A stretch of 64,000 nucleotides of DNA from Varroa destructor (taxonomy: Eukaryota; Arthropoda; Arachnida; Mesostigmata; Varroidae): contig NW_019211455.1 in the NCBI RefSeq assembly GCF_002443255.2, positions 29,028,239 to 29,092,238 of the forward strand, written 5' to 3'. A program made the translations under genes and the position numbers. Under the pieces are notes generated by a model. It saw only the letters and a program-made list of their open reading frames with translations. It was not told the DNA's origin and did not search any database. Shown one piece after another: positions 49,871-61,654 of this stretch. The stretch's first letter is position 1. Each line of letters starts with the position of its first letter.

Positions 49871-51687
49871 GTCAATCAGCTGCTGTGTGGCTGATTACAA
49901 AGGTGACGCGGTAATAAACTCATCGACGATTAGATAGAGCGACTCGAAAGACAACTGCAATAAAGCCGCTGACAAAGACTAGATAGTTCGCCGGCCGAGC
50001 GGTCGTCAAGAGGAAGGCTCATTTGAATTCATAAATTTTTGCTTTATATCTTTTTCCCATTTTGTAAAGTGTGACACAGATGGCCTTACAAAGACTGGAT
50101 TAGGCTTTATACGAAGGCGGCTCCTCCTCGAGCCAGTTGATGACGACTGCTCGATTACGTATCTGCTATGTCATGCGCAGAAGGCCAACTTTGTACATAA
50201 TCGCGGAAACGAACACATGTGACGTCAACAACGATACTTCGCAACGAAGAATGACGAAAGTGACGCAAAGGTCACTACAATTTGATAGAATTCGAGTACG
50301 ATTGGGCCTATGGACGGGTTCTAAGGGTGCTGGCAGGAGGACTAGCAGTCAGTAAGAGTAGCCTTTGAACGTTGGTATTAGAAACAGCATAGGAATCACG
50401 GCTGGGGATGGGGCGAAAGTCTGGGGCCGTAGCTAAATTAGGCATATGTATAATTTTCCGGTTCCTTTATAGCTGCGCACTACAACAGCAGCGACGACGA
50501 GGACGGTAGACGGAGATAGACAAAGCTAGACTCGAGCTCAACCGATGCACACAGGAAAAACCCTGTGGATAACCAGCGGAATATAGCAACAAGAATAATC
50601 AGCACCCGCTGGATGGCACCATCGAGAGAGCGGCCCCGGGAGGCAAGACGAGGATTGCCACAGTAGCGATAAGATAGCATCAGTACAACAGCGATGATGA
50701 CGCGTCAAAAGGTTGCATCTTTACCTCATGTGAAGGTGACAGCAGCCGCACAGCGTCCATTTGTCCGTGTGCGCTACTGATGCTATGAGCCGGCTCATTT
50801 GCCTGCTGTCAAGTTGGTCAGTTTCTCAGGCCACTATAGCACGGAAGCGATGCGATTGATGTGCATTTCGTAACAACTACATATGTATGTTATTAGTGCG
50901 ACTTGTTCATGTCCTACGATGTTAATTATAGGCGGGACTCTGGCACCGAGTCCGAACCGCACCGAAGGCTTCACACTGAGTCAACAACAAAAACAGCATG
51001 ACTGCTTTCAGCGTGAAGTGTCGCCAGCAGACTTTCGCGAATTGTTATAAACGGATAAGAAAAAGACCAGGCTAGCTACTGCAAACTAGTCATTCCAAGA
51101 ACGCCTCGTATAATTAAATGCAACCAAATTAATTGTAATATTTGCCCATTTGACGTGCGTCATATTTTTTTTCCTGTTATTATTGCGTAAGTGGATCGAT
51201 CTCCACTAATATCAATGCTGACAATGGACCTGCGATGCTAGTTTAGCTTCTACCAACACCAATTTTCTCGAGTTAAGGAACTATAAACGAATTAGTACTC
51301 ATTCACGCTCATCATAAAATGTCTGAATAATACTGAATATATCATTCCCGAATCAACGGGCACGAACGGTACATGCTTCTCGTCGCTCTGTATGTGTAAA
51401 TGTGCACTCGTACACATGTGTATATTTATGTAAAATAAAGATGTCTCACAAAATATCGAGTGCTAGTGCTCCGATGGACTATATATCGCGATCAAACGAA
51501 GTATCTGCCTTGTTTAATTAACCTCGTCGGTAAATGGCATTGTATTGTAGCACCACCGTTGCCTATCCCTCGTCGTCTTTTCATCCGTTCGTAGAACGCA
51601 GAAACATGGCTGAATCGGCGGCAAAAATAAGCAGTAGCAGCGATGGTAACGATCAACGGGATCAAGTCTGCGACGAGATGTATACCT

Positions 51688-51703
51688 GTATGTATGTATG
51701 TAT
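51688..51703. repeat. (GTAT)4 tetranucleotide run
   Basis: Four GTAT units without interruption. Confidence 0.9.
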
Positions 51704-52866
51704 CTACGTAGATATATACGAGTGTAGATATGGCATGTATGGTAGAGCTTCCGACATTAAGATTGTGCTGTGTTACTACTATAGGTAGAATCATCCATTA
51801 CTGCCGTTACAGTTTTACGGTGCTCTCTATAATAGTAACGATTGCAGCTGTATTATGTTAGTAAAAAGCAAAATTTTCATATTAACGGCATGACACAATA
51901 TGATTGGCCTCGCTGGGTTTTCGGTTGAGCGCGGGGTCACCGTTGGACGTTGTTCTGGCTACATCTAAAGTATCACCTTTTGCGTCAGTACAGAAAATGA
52001 CTCGTTAACCTGCCGTTTATGTGTGGCCAAAAAAAGACTTCGTAGTTTGCCGGAGGCCCAACGAAGTTGACCGAGAGTTACGAGAGTAGACGTACATCTG
52101 CATGAAAGTGGTTTGAATTATAGATAAGGAAATTCGTCTGCTACCGTGTACGTCTGCTCTGTAAACACAATTGCAGACATTGTCATCATGGGGTGCGTTT
52201 TTTGTCCTCTGTGCCTATCGACGACATCACCGAGTCGCAAAAGTTGGCACTATTGTTAATGCGGAGAAGCACTGGCGCTAGTTTTGGTCCAGCGGTGGGG
52301 GTTGCCTTGTCGATGAATGGGAATCGACAAAAGCAGAACCATCCCGAGGTGAGGATGGGGTTGTTGCTGTATCGTGCAGAGAGCGGTGTTATTACGCTGC
52401 TGTTGACCATGATGATAATGTCGACAGTAAGAGAAACTGATCGGAGTACTTATTGCCATGGATAAGTACGGCGAGTAACGCTAAAAATGATCCTCTTTTA
52501 GGATGCACGCAGCCGTACCAGACGACAAAGTATCCCATCTATACCTAAACATACCCGACTAATTCTATACTAATGTTGATCACATCATGTATATTTGTAC
52601 GAGCTGCTTAGGAAAGCTAACTTGTCCTAATTGTTTGATTGGAATATGGCTGGCAGTAGAGCCTAGCAGATTCAGAGGCCTAAGTTGATAGGCAGTCGGG
52701 ACACTGTCTCCCGACTAGATTTGGTAAAATATGATCAACGATGTGGCACGACGATGACAATCCGACATATCGCCAGAATTAATCTCTGATTGGCCTTGCT
52801 CTTATTTAAGCTGTTTTATTTTTGGTGCTAGAGAAGTAAACTAGAGTTGCGGTTGCTATTTGGCAG

Positions 52867-52889
52867 TATATATATATATATACATATAT
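52867..52889. repeat. (TA)n tract
   Basis: TA alternation with a single C interruption near its right end, in AT-rich DNA. Confidence 0.9.
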
Positions 52890-53299
52890 TAAATTGGAAA
52901 ATCATTATTGTTAATTAAATTATTATCGACAATGACCATGCTGTGTCGATACCCTTTTACTGACACTTCGATTCCTAGCAAGCCGTTAAAAAATTAATAG
53001 TCTCAATACATTTCAGCCGCAACGATCCACTAGTACCGCCTCATCATACTTTATTATCTATAGAAGGGAACTAGATAAGAGCTGATGACATGACGAAGGC
53101 ATTACTTGGTGAGAAAGTTGGAGGATAGTAAAAACCACCATTTGTCCATCGATTTATAATGTGTGAAGTATTTTGCCAAGGGCTGTTGTCGATCAATTAC
53201 CACTGGTGTTTATTCATCATACACTACTTCATGGCTATTGTTGCTGATGTGCTACTAAATAGCTCCGTTCCACTAGAAAAATGACCACTATTTTAATAC

Positions 53300-53318
53300 T
53301 ATATATATATATATATAT
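53300..53318. repeat. (AT)n microsatellite
   Basis: Nineteen bases of uninterrupted AT alternation. Confidence 0.95.
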
Positions 53319-53533
53319 GTATCGATGCGCAATGGCGACTGTTCAGCGCTCTCAAGTTCGAGGGCTGCTGTCACCATTGATAACGGCCGCCGAAGTTGCA
53401 ATTATGACGACGATCAACCGATGGCGACTACCTTGCTAGTTGGGCTAGTGAAGGCGCATTGGGGGGCTGGCTGTGCATGAGCGTTTTTTGTCGCTGTGTA
53501 TTTTTTTGATTATCGACTGCTATTCGTTGTCAA

Positions 53534-53564
53534 CTAACTTCTACTTCTTCTTCGTTTTCAACAG
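53534..53564 (+). promoter_or_regulatory. Strong 3' splice-site match
   Basis: CTAAC (53534-53538, a consensus branch-point match) is followed by an almost pure pyrimidine tract and TTTTCAACAG. The putative branch A at 53537 lies 27 bases upstream of the final G, a typical spacing. This is the most complete acceptor architecture I noticed in the window. Confidence 0.4.
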
Positions 53565-53902
53565 CATCGTCAGCTCTTGGCTCCTTTTTTCGCCCTCGTG
53601 TCGATCCTTCTCTTCCTCATGACAGAGATGTCATCCTTGCCGCAAATAGAAGCAGTAATAATGTTGCGTCAATATCTATTATATTCGGGCTAACTGACAC
53701 TTGCGCAGAGAGTAGCAGTTCAACGATGCTCGCTGGCTACGGTCTAATGATTCTCTCCATTCGTCGGGTTACCCCAAAGGCCATGGACACGGTTGACGTC
53801 CATGTCTGCGTCACACAGCCGGCAACAGCAGCTGATTTGGCTGTCGATGTTTGCGGTCTCGCGTGGCAGTTGGTGTTCATCTGTTATGGCAACACCGATT
53901 AA
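53565..53902 (+). CDS. Candidate terminal exon after strong acceptor
   Basis: From the acceptor at 53564 one of the three frames stays open for 111 codons to TAA at 53900-53902. It starts with two bases of a split codon. The other two frames stop after about 18 and 42 codons. The frame has no ATG until past the middle, as expected for an internal or terminal exon. The predicted chain is mixed polar and hydrophobic, with Ser-rich and Val/Ala-rich stretches and three Cys in its last 45 residues. I recognise no domain. At local composition a run this long from a given point has a chance of a few per cent, so the combination with a good acceptor is worth noting. It needs a preceding exon that leaves one base. 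Confidence 0.22.
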
Positions 53903-56900
53903 GTAAGCGCTCAGTCAGATGGCGCGGGCGGACCTACCGGCCTGATATCAAGCTAAACGAGCACGCCAAAGTGCTTCTACTGATAACCGCTAATAGCGGC
54001 ACTGAGGGCACCGGGCGAGCATTCTCCAACAACACTATATACAATTATCCGCTCTATTATCTATGACGGTAGCGAAACCGTTTTGTAAGGAGTGCTACTG
54101 TTAGCGAAGTCATCTTCTGCTTTTCTTCCAGGTCGCTAATTGAATACTTTTGAGCAGACTTGAGAATTTTTGTCAATACAGGTATTCTATCGCGAGTGCG
54201 TACTTCAGACGTCTTTGTCTCTATCCACCGTCAAGCAAGGAACGCGGGAAAATCGCCGAATGGCCAATTGACAACACTAAGTCAGTTTCGTTTTCTCAAC
54301 TAACAGATAACTCAAATGAATTGACTATGCCCGGCAATAGCGGTGATATATTATGGAACGTGAGTGAAAATGAATGCTACGTTTAGCCACTGTAAGTAAA
54401 GAAGTATTTGGGTTAGCACGGTAAAGAGTAGATGTCGGACAACGGCCAATGGAGACTCGTAGAGAGCTGAGAACTTCTAGCGCCTGGTAACTGAGTCACG
54501 CTCATCGATGATGCTTCATGCATTGGCATTTACGGTGATTGTTTTGACACAGCTGCCGCCAATGTTAGGTTTCTGTGCTTTTTCTACTTTCGTCTACTTC
54601 TGTTTCTGGCTCCTCTTATTTTTTGTCTTCGTCTCCCAGTCGGTTGAACAAATCCACAGAGCGGCAACGGTCGTGACTGGGCCAAGACGATAGAAATGCA
54701 GAAGCGACTACCAGCAATGTTACTTCGCCTAGTCTCTCTGTTTTGTCTCCCTACCGCTATTACATACAGAGAGCGGACCAAATGAAACGACCCGTATTTC
54801 ATCCTGCTGCGCTGAACGCTAACGCTGACGCTAGCCGTGCTTGCTTCGATTCACCGTTCCTGAACTACTACTGCCACCGGTATCACTTACGGGCTGATTC
54901 TGCTAGCAATTCACAGAACAAGCGGGAACGGCAACAACGGCAATCGATGCTCGGTTGACCAGACTATCAGCGCGCTACTTGCAGTGGAAGGTCCTAGCCC
55001 CGGTATCGGGGAACGGCCCACGAAGAACGAACCACGAACGCGGGATGATCGGCCCATTGCTGTTACGTCGCAGAGCAGGCCAAACTAGTTCGAGGTTGCC
55101 TTATCTATTTCTAATATGCTGAGCTATTTTTGCTATTCAGCTATAATATATTCGACTCGATTTTGTGACTTCAGCGACGAAGATGGCGCGAAAGAGATAA
55201 CACGGGTAGAAGAAAAAGTCGAGTGAAAGATGGCGACCGGATACTGCAGTGCTGGGGTGCTAGGGAACAAAGCCTACTGTGTTTATCTATTACTCAATCT
55301 GATGATGACTGATTCCAGAGAAACGCATAGCAGGTGCTCTCACCACTATACGATACTGGTGGTTCGCTGAGTTTGTACACTACATTATTGTACGGCAGCT
55401 GTCACCGATTTGAAGATGGTAGTTTCGTTGTCTGGCAAGTACATTATACGTGTAGCATAGCCTGGTGGTACCTCCCCTCTGTCAGCGACCGTTCTTGCCG
55501 TCAGGGGGATTTCGATGGCGTACAAATACCTCTCTGGAATCGACTTGATCCTGCTGCTGCCCTGGAAGTGAGCACGGATTTAGTCGCTGCCTCAACCGCC
55601 AATATTGGGTACTATCCGGGTTGACCGCAATCATTGTCCCTGTGATGATGGTATCCAACGCTTATCCGTAAGCCGTAACGGCTCTGTAGTGAATGTTGTT
55701 ACGGCATGGTTATATGCGAGGGGCCCAATAAGGTGAGATCTATAAGAATAGAAGCCAGGAAAAGAGCTTTTGGGGAAGAGAGACTCTGCGCGATGACGTG
55801 CAGGGTGATGTCTTTTATCGTTGGCGATTTTGGTAGCATGTGTTGGCAGATACACAGACCGTTGGCGGCCACATGCTCTGCAAGGCAATGATGACTAGTG
55901 GAGGTGTTCAGCCGCTAATTCAAAACGGTCGCAGTATATAGGATGCGATAGCGAAGACGTCCCCTTTTAGGCAATTTTTCATTAAGCATCTATTGTCTGT
56001 ATTTGGTTACCTTACTGATTGATTGAAGTAACCTCCTTATTGATTAGCCAGCTTAGTGTCCATCTGCGATGACGAGACGACTATCTCGAAGACCGCTGCG
56101 TACGACTATTGAAAGAGACTTAGCTGATTCAGAACACTCACTGTAGCTATCTTGTCGTCGCGGCACTGATAGTGTAGCTAGCCAGAGTGCCGCAAATCTA
56201 AAGTTGCTCAGCAAGTACACTATCGAAAGTTATTGTAAGCGGGCTCTCAGATAGGGAAATAAGGGGAAAAACACTGAGTATACGAAAGAACGAGCAAGAG
56301 ACAGGTCGGATTAACTGTGTAAGTTTGCTAATGTAAAACGAAAAAATGTATATATTTTTACAACAACGCTTATTTGTTTCCTTAGCCCGATACAACTAGC
56401 ATAAACTAAAGAGTACAGCTATTCTTTTACTTTTGAGTTCGTATGAAGTTCGTATCGACCAACGTAAAGGGCAGTATCGATGATGCACGCTCTATGTAGT
56501 TTCGGCGTCTATGGAACGATATTTATTCAAGGAAACGATAATATGCAGTGATTGCGTGTAGGCCACGTATCATTTCATTGCTTCTCCCACCAGCTGCGAG
56601 ATTATAGCACACAAAGCGTTTGTGAGCGAAGAGAAGCAAGCGAGCGGGTGTTCATTATCGTTTTCCAGCAAACCCAAACACGGCATCGTACGAATCGTAG
56701 TAATAGTATAACAAATCGAGTAGCGTGACTTGCTGGAGTGGGCGACGACAGCGGGGGCAGCATGCGCTAGATTCGAAGGAGTAGCGCGCATCCTCTATAC
56801 TGTCTCTAGGCCTATCCCTTCCTTGGTTGGCTGTCGGCAACCGCCCTTACAATCAAAATCATGATCGTGATTCCCGTCATTGTCGCTGTTACATATGCTG

Positions 56901-59900
56901 TCTCCAACTTGCAATCAATGCTGACGCGCACGTACCGGTTAGTTTTTCGATAGCATTTGCTTGTTGACTGGCTAGCTATTTCCATTGTTGCTGGCTGTAG
57001 TGCTTCACTTATTCTGAAGGCTGGGTCGGTCCTCTTCTTCTTAAGATTAAATGGCCGCACTCTAGGTGTCTATCTCAAGACAAGTCCTGCAAGTAATCCC
57101 TTGAGTTAAATATTTTTTGCTGGCGCGCTACAGAGCATTTCGTTATCCTTCTTTTTTGCCACCATCGTCGTCTGCAGCAGGGGCTGATAGACAGACAATA
57201 CAACCGCGCCGATACTAACCGTTACCTCGTTGGGTTTGCCTCTTGTCGCCTGCTCACCGAATGCGATCTGGGGCACCAATGACTAAACTGGGAGAGCAGC
57301 AACAGCAGCCTGCGTGTAGCAATAGCTCTAGGAACGGAAGCATGTTCGGACCTGCCTAAGGCTATCAGGAAAAAGCAGGCGCTCCAATGGCAACAACGAT
57401 GCCAGGTATGGCATGTAAGCCTTCGCTCACTAGGTCTACTAGAAGGACATGAGAGTTGGAAGCAGCCAGATAGGCGGGCGGCAGTTGTTCGGCCGCGTAC
57501 TTCTCGTCGGCATGTGCCTGCACACGGCTTGATGGGTCGGCAAAAATGTGAACCACTGCACACGCGGCAGCGTACCAATGGACGTGGGGCTGGGGTAGCA
57601 ATAGCAGTGCTGCTGATCCCGCATTCCTCTAGGATCTGCTCTATGTGAGTGTGTGTGAGAAAGTAGGTATTCGTCTAGGGGCCGGTCGCTTGGCTAGCTA
57701 GCATGAGCCCACTCGTGCAGATGGCAAGCGGCTCCGGGCGGCTATAGCAGCGTCTGCTGCCATCGGATAACCATTACAACACTTATTGTCTTCTCCCCTT
57801 TTCCGGCCTAAGCGTTGCCAGCATCCCTTATTTCTTCTCGGCCACGAGCCAAATACGCCGCCGAATGTCGCCCTCTTTCCCCAGCCCCATCCCTGTCACC
57901 CCCACAGTCGGCGTATCACCCGCGATTCTTCCTCGTTCATTGGTTCCCATATGGACGACGTTTATCGTTTGTTCTCGCCTTAAACGAACTGTGCAGAGGG
58001 AAAAGGACGAGGGCGGTAGTTGAACAAATAACGGCGACAGCAGCGGCGACGGCCAAAATGACTGGTCGAGAGACCCTCAGAATCCCCTACATTCACGTAT
58101 GACCACTGCTGCGAGAGGATGGATAGCCAACTAAAGACTTGTTTGGCTGGCGCTGGCCTCTTTGTCTACTACTCAACACCAATATTCTTCTGAATAGTTG
58201 TCTGTTCCTATCGATGCGCAGCGCAATCTCGTCGGCTCGTTTGGTTTTTGCAATAGAGTGTGGCAAATACCATGGCATCCCTCTGCCCTGGCTGCACAGA
58301 CGAAACTGATGGGTTTGTTCGATTACCATCTTTTACTGCTACTACAGAATGGACAGTTACAAGAAATTGAACATATGTAGGTTTTATGAAGAAACGAGAA
58401 AATACATTTGTGAAAAGAAGTAGAAGGACGAGCGCAGAACGAATGTAACGGTGTTTCTGACATCTAATTTCGTATCGATCTGTACGTACTATGTGTGTAC
58501 TGTATTTATATTTAGAAGAATATAATCATGGCTCCATGTAGAAAAGTGACGAGGCTTCATTATTTCTCCAGGCCTATACGTATATACATATAAGTATGCT
58601 ATTGCGATAGTCCACTTACGCCAGTCGGCCACGCAGGAAAATCCGAAACCAAGGCAACTTGGGGCGAATGCTGTCCTACCGTTGCTGCTGCTGTCGGTAG
58701 TCGTATGAGTGGGGCAAGTAGGCTAGCGAAACGAGAACGCCTTTCTACGTTCGAGGGTCTCTCTTCCCTCAACCGCCTGCACTAGTACAACTCAGCCACT
58801 CGTGCACACGAGCGATCCATAGCTTGCTTGTCTGTCTGTCTGCCTGCCCACTCTACCATAAAAAAGCGACGTATCCTCCATAAAGGATGTCTGGATTGTG
58901 TCCTGGATATTCTGAGGCGGCAGACGGCGAAATGCGCGATGGCCGTGGCGAAGAGGAGGCCAGAATAGGAAAACGCCAGAGTGGACTCGTCGGTAGGGCC
59001 TTGCCGCTACGTGGAGAGATAGGCAGGCAGGCTTTTGCCCGCTTACTTGCTTGCTAGTCGTAGTGGCAATCTCCTCGTTTGCCGGCCCTAGTCCTAAAGA
59101 AGTGGTAGACAACTCGATCTGCTCCCTTTCTCTTCAACCTAACCCCAACTCCTTTATACCATATATGTGAAGTGGCTGCCGGCAAACCCAGGTTTGACGG
59201 CCACCGCATCGCCCTGTAGACACAAGATGACCGACGCTGATCTCGCCACCACTCACTGCTGCTGCGCCGCTTTTTGCTGTAACTGCGTGGCCAGGAGCAG
59301 CATCGTTGCTGTGTCGTTTTGATGGTTGTGATGACAAAAAATAAGAACAACAACAATAATCCTGAAAAAAATTACACTAAGGCCGGCATCCTCATCTTCA
59401 CAGGATATCTTACAGGCCAGAACTACGAAGTGAGTACTATAATATTATGCATCGCGGCGCATTGCGTCTTTTCAGGGAGACTGCCGCTATTCAGTTTCGT
59501 TCGTGTCCTTCTTTAGCTAATATTCACATGGCATTGGGCTCGAGTTTTTCGCTGTAGCCAGAAGTGCATCGATGCGCCTCTTATGTTTCTCGGTCTGTGT
59601 ACGTATGGTGGATAACTCAAGGACAAGAGATCGACTTTGTTGAGCCTCAGGCTCATCTGATTGGCTAAAAGTGTGTTGCTATAGGAAGGCCGTCTGGTCA
59701 AACGGTCGTGGTCAGCTCTCGACGGCTGGATAGTGGCCACCCATCTACCCGTGATTCCCTTCGCCAGGCGAACGATAACGTTGTTTGCCGATGATGTGAT
59801 CTTTGTTGGCGTCTTCTTCGCCAGGACGCAACGATGAACGGGCTAAACTGGCTCAAGACGAGCTGTGTGGTGTTTGAGTCACCTAGAGACAACAGCCTCT

Positions 59901-61546
59901 ACTCTCTGCTGCTGCTGCTATAATTCAACAGCGACTTGTGGCGCTGGGCTTTATTTTATGACAGCTGCCGGCCTGATACTCATCCATGCGTTCTAATTCT
60001 GAGGGAGTGAGCTTGTATGCGTGCCTTGCCCTTTCGTAGTTGGCTCAAAATGACCTTTCCCTGCACATACGTGTGCCGCAATTCGCCATTGTCACCATCG
60101 CTATACATAAGGCAGAAACTGGATGACGCAGGCGAGCTCATCGAGGTCAGAAATGGCAGTAGCGGGTCCTGTGCTGATAATATGATGTGAAGGAAGATCA
60201 CGAGGATGACGACGTAGATGTCTTCCGACTTACGTATCTATGCTTTCGCCGTTAGCTGGAGTAAGAGGAAGACATACACAGTCCTGGGAAGGCGGAGGGG
60301 AGTTAAGTGTTGAAGCAGTGTTTGCTGCTATGGGAAGGCTTTGGTATATGAGATGATAGTATCCCATTTAAGGACACCCAACACCTCAAATGCCAGGGAT
60401 ACTCGTTTGGTTGCTTGTGAGAGTCGGGTCGAGGCTGTGAAGATTTTTGAATGCGAAATAAGAGGAAGTTTGTTAGGAAAGAAGACCACATGAAGAGAAG
60501 TAGTGCTATTAGGCAGAAAGAGCTGACAGAAAACAGCGGCCTGGGCCTGCCGCGCAGGAGGGGTCGTTTGGACCCCGTTATGGTCATTAAGTAGTCTCAG
60601 CTTTCACATATTTGCCCAAAATGCCCGAGCGTGCGAAGGGCTTTGAAACTTAAAGGTTCAGAAACTTTGCTTCCATCCAACAACCATAAATAAATAGATA
60701 TATTTGTTGCTAACACGATTAGATAAAAATGTTAAGTTAGCACTTATAACATAGAAGCAAGCAGATTGTCAGAAAACATAAAATCCACTTCATTCGAAGA
60801 TTTTTATAACATTATATATGACTTGCTTTTTACTCCTTTGATTTTTCTTTTTACTATCGAACGCATTCAGGTGGCAACACATATGGTAGTTGTACTAATA
60901 CACGTACTTCTTCTTTATTTTTCTTTCTTATGTTCTTCGCTTATGAAGAAAGGACACCGCTGCCACTGTATTCTACGATGCGCCGGTAGCTTTTTCTACC
61001 GTTGTGTTTAATGGTTGCTGTTTCCAATATGGGTATTCCTTTTTTTTATCGGTAGCATCACCCGCGCACCGATCAGTAACCACTTCGATCAACTACCATG
61101 TAAACTAGCTCAGTTCCTACTGAATCTATTTGACTCTATTCTGCGTACATGTGCTTACAGATTATGCCTGTGTCAGATTTGAACATACTCGTGAATAGGC
61201 AATCGTCCAAATTGTAGTCAACATTTGCAAACGACAACGAAGATGACCGTCCCGATCGACGTAAATGTGGCTGATGACGACGTTCATGAGTCAATTAGGC
61301 GCTGCTGGTAATGCGGCTCCTTGTAAGAAAAGCTTGTTGCTGCCGCCGTATCGCATTGAATACCGCTGCAAACAGTAGGAATGGCCGGACCCCATGAATT
61401 CAGCTGGGGTCGTTGGCTGAAGAGATCGCCACGCTTGGCGCCCGTGATACTTGTAATCGAATGTCAGTCGTCCTCACCGGGGAGTCGAGGCAGCGGCAGG
61501 TTCTAATCCTGCTCCGCGTTTAAACTTTCTTAAATTTAACTAACAG
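53903..61546. other. Non-coding stretch, no gene seen
   Basis: No gene recognised. A good acceptor (TTTTCTTCCAG, AG at 54130-54131) is followed by stops in all three frames within about 25 bases, so any exon there would be 3' untranslated. A frame at 55334-55624 (+) begins right after TAGCAG but the acceptor is weak. GTCT/GCCT units lie at 58824-58848. Frames in 56-60 kb overlap on both strands and show no domain. Confidence 0.55.
58824..58848. repeat. CTTG/GTCT/GCCT tetranucleotide run
   Basis: CTTG, then three GTCT-type units, then GCCT units within 25 bases. Confidence 0.8.
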
Positions 61547-61654
61547 CAGCTTATCGTATGCGCTAAGGAGAGCTTTATAGCCAAGAGCCAAGTTGAGGCT
61601 GATCGAGAAAGAAGCAAGAAACGCATCAAGAGCCACGTCAATGGCGACCGTTGA
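61547..61654 (+). CDS. Weak candidate terminal exon, charged
   Basis: An acceptor-like sequence (CTTTCTTAAATTTAACTAACAG, AG at 61545-61546) is followed by 35 open codons in the frame starting at the first base, ending at TGA 61652-61654. The chain is rich in Lys, Arg, Glu and Ser and could form a short helix. The opposite strand is open across the whole interval and would encode a hydrophobic chain instead. No domain is recognised on either strand. The short length makes this easily a chance frame. Confidence 0.1.
   Translation, partial: QLIVCAKESFIAKSQVEADRERSKKRIKSHVNGDR

Larger units (their letters stand above)
49871..53564. other. Non-coding stretch, no gene seen
   Basis: No gene recognised. 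It contains GTAT units at 51688-51703, a perfect 12-bp palindrome at 51411-51422, and (AT)n tracts at 52867-52889 and 53300-53318. The segment 52470-53550 is AT-rich and has no long frame. Confidence 0.6.

Noticed and set aside
52198..52269. ATG frame beginning Met-Gly-Cys, reminiscent of a myristoylation start
   Set aside because: It ends after 23 codons with no donor to continue it.
54120..54160. Strong acceptor TTTTCTTCCAG as a coding exon boundary
   Set aside because: All three frames hit stops within about 25 bases. It is in phase with the 48519 candidate but would give only about 15 residues in total.
55334..55624. 96-codon frame opening right after TAGCAG
   Set aside because: The upstream sequence is purine-rich, so the acceptor is poor; no domain, and the start is GTG.
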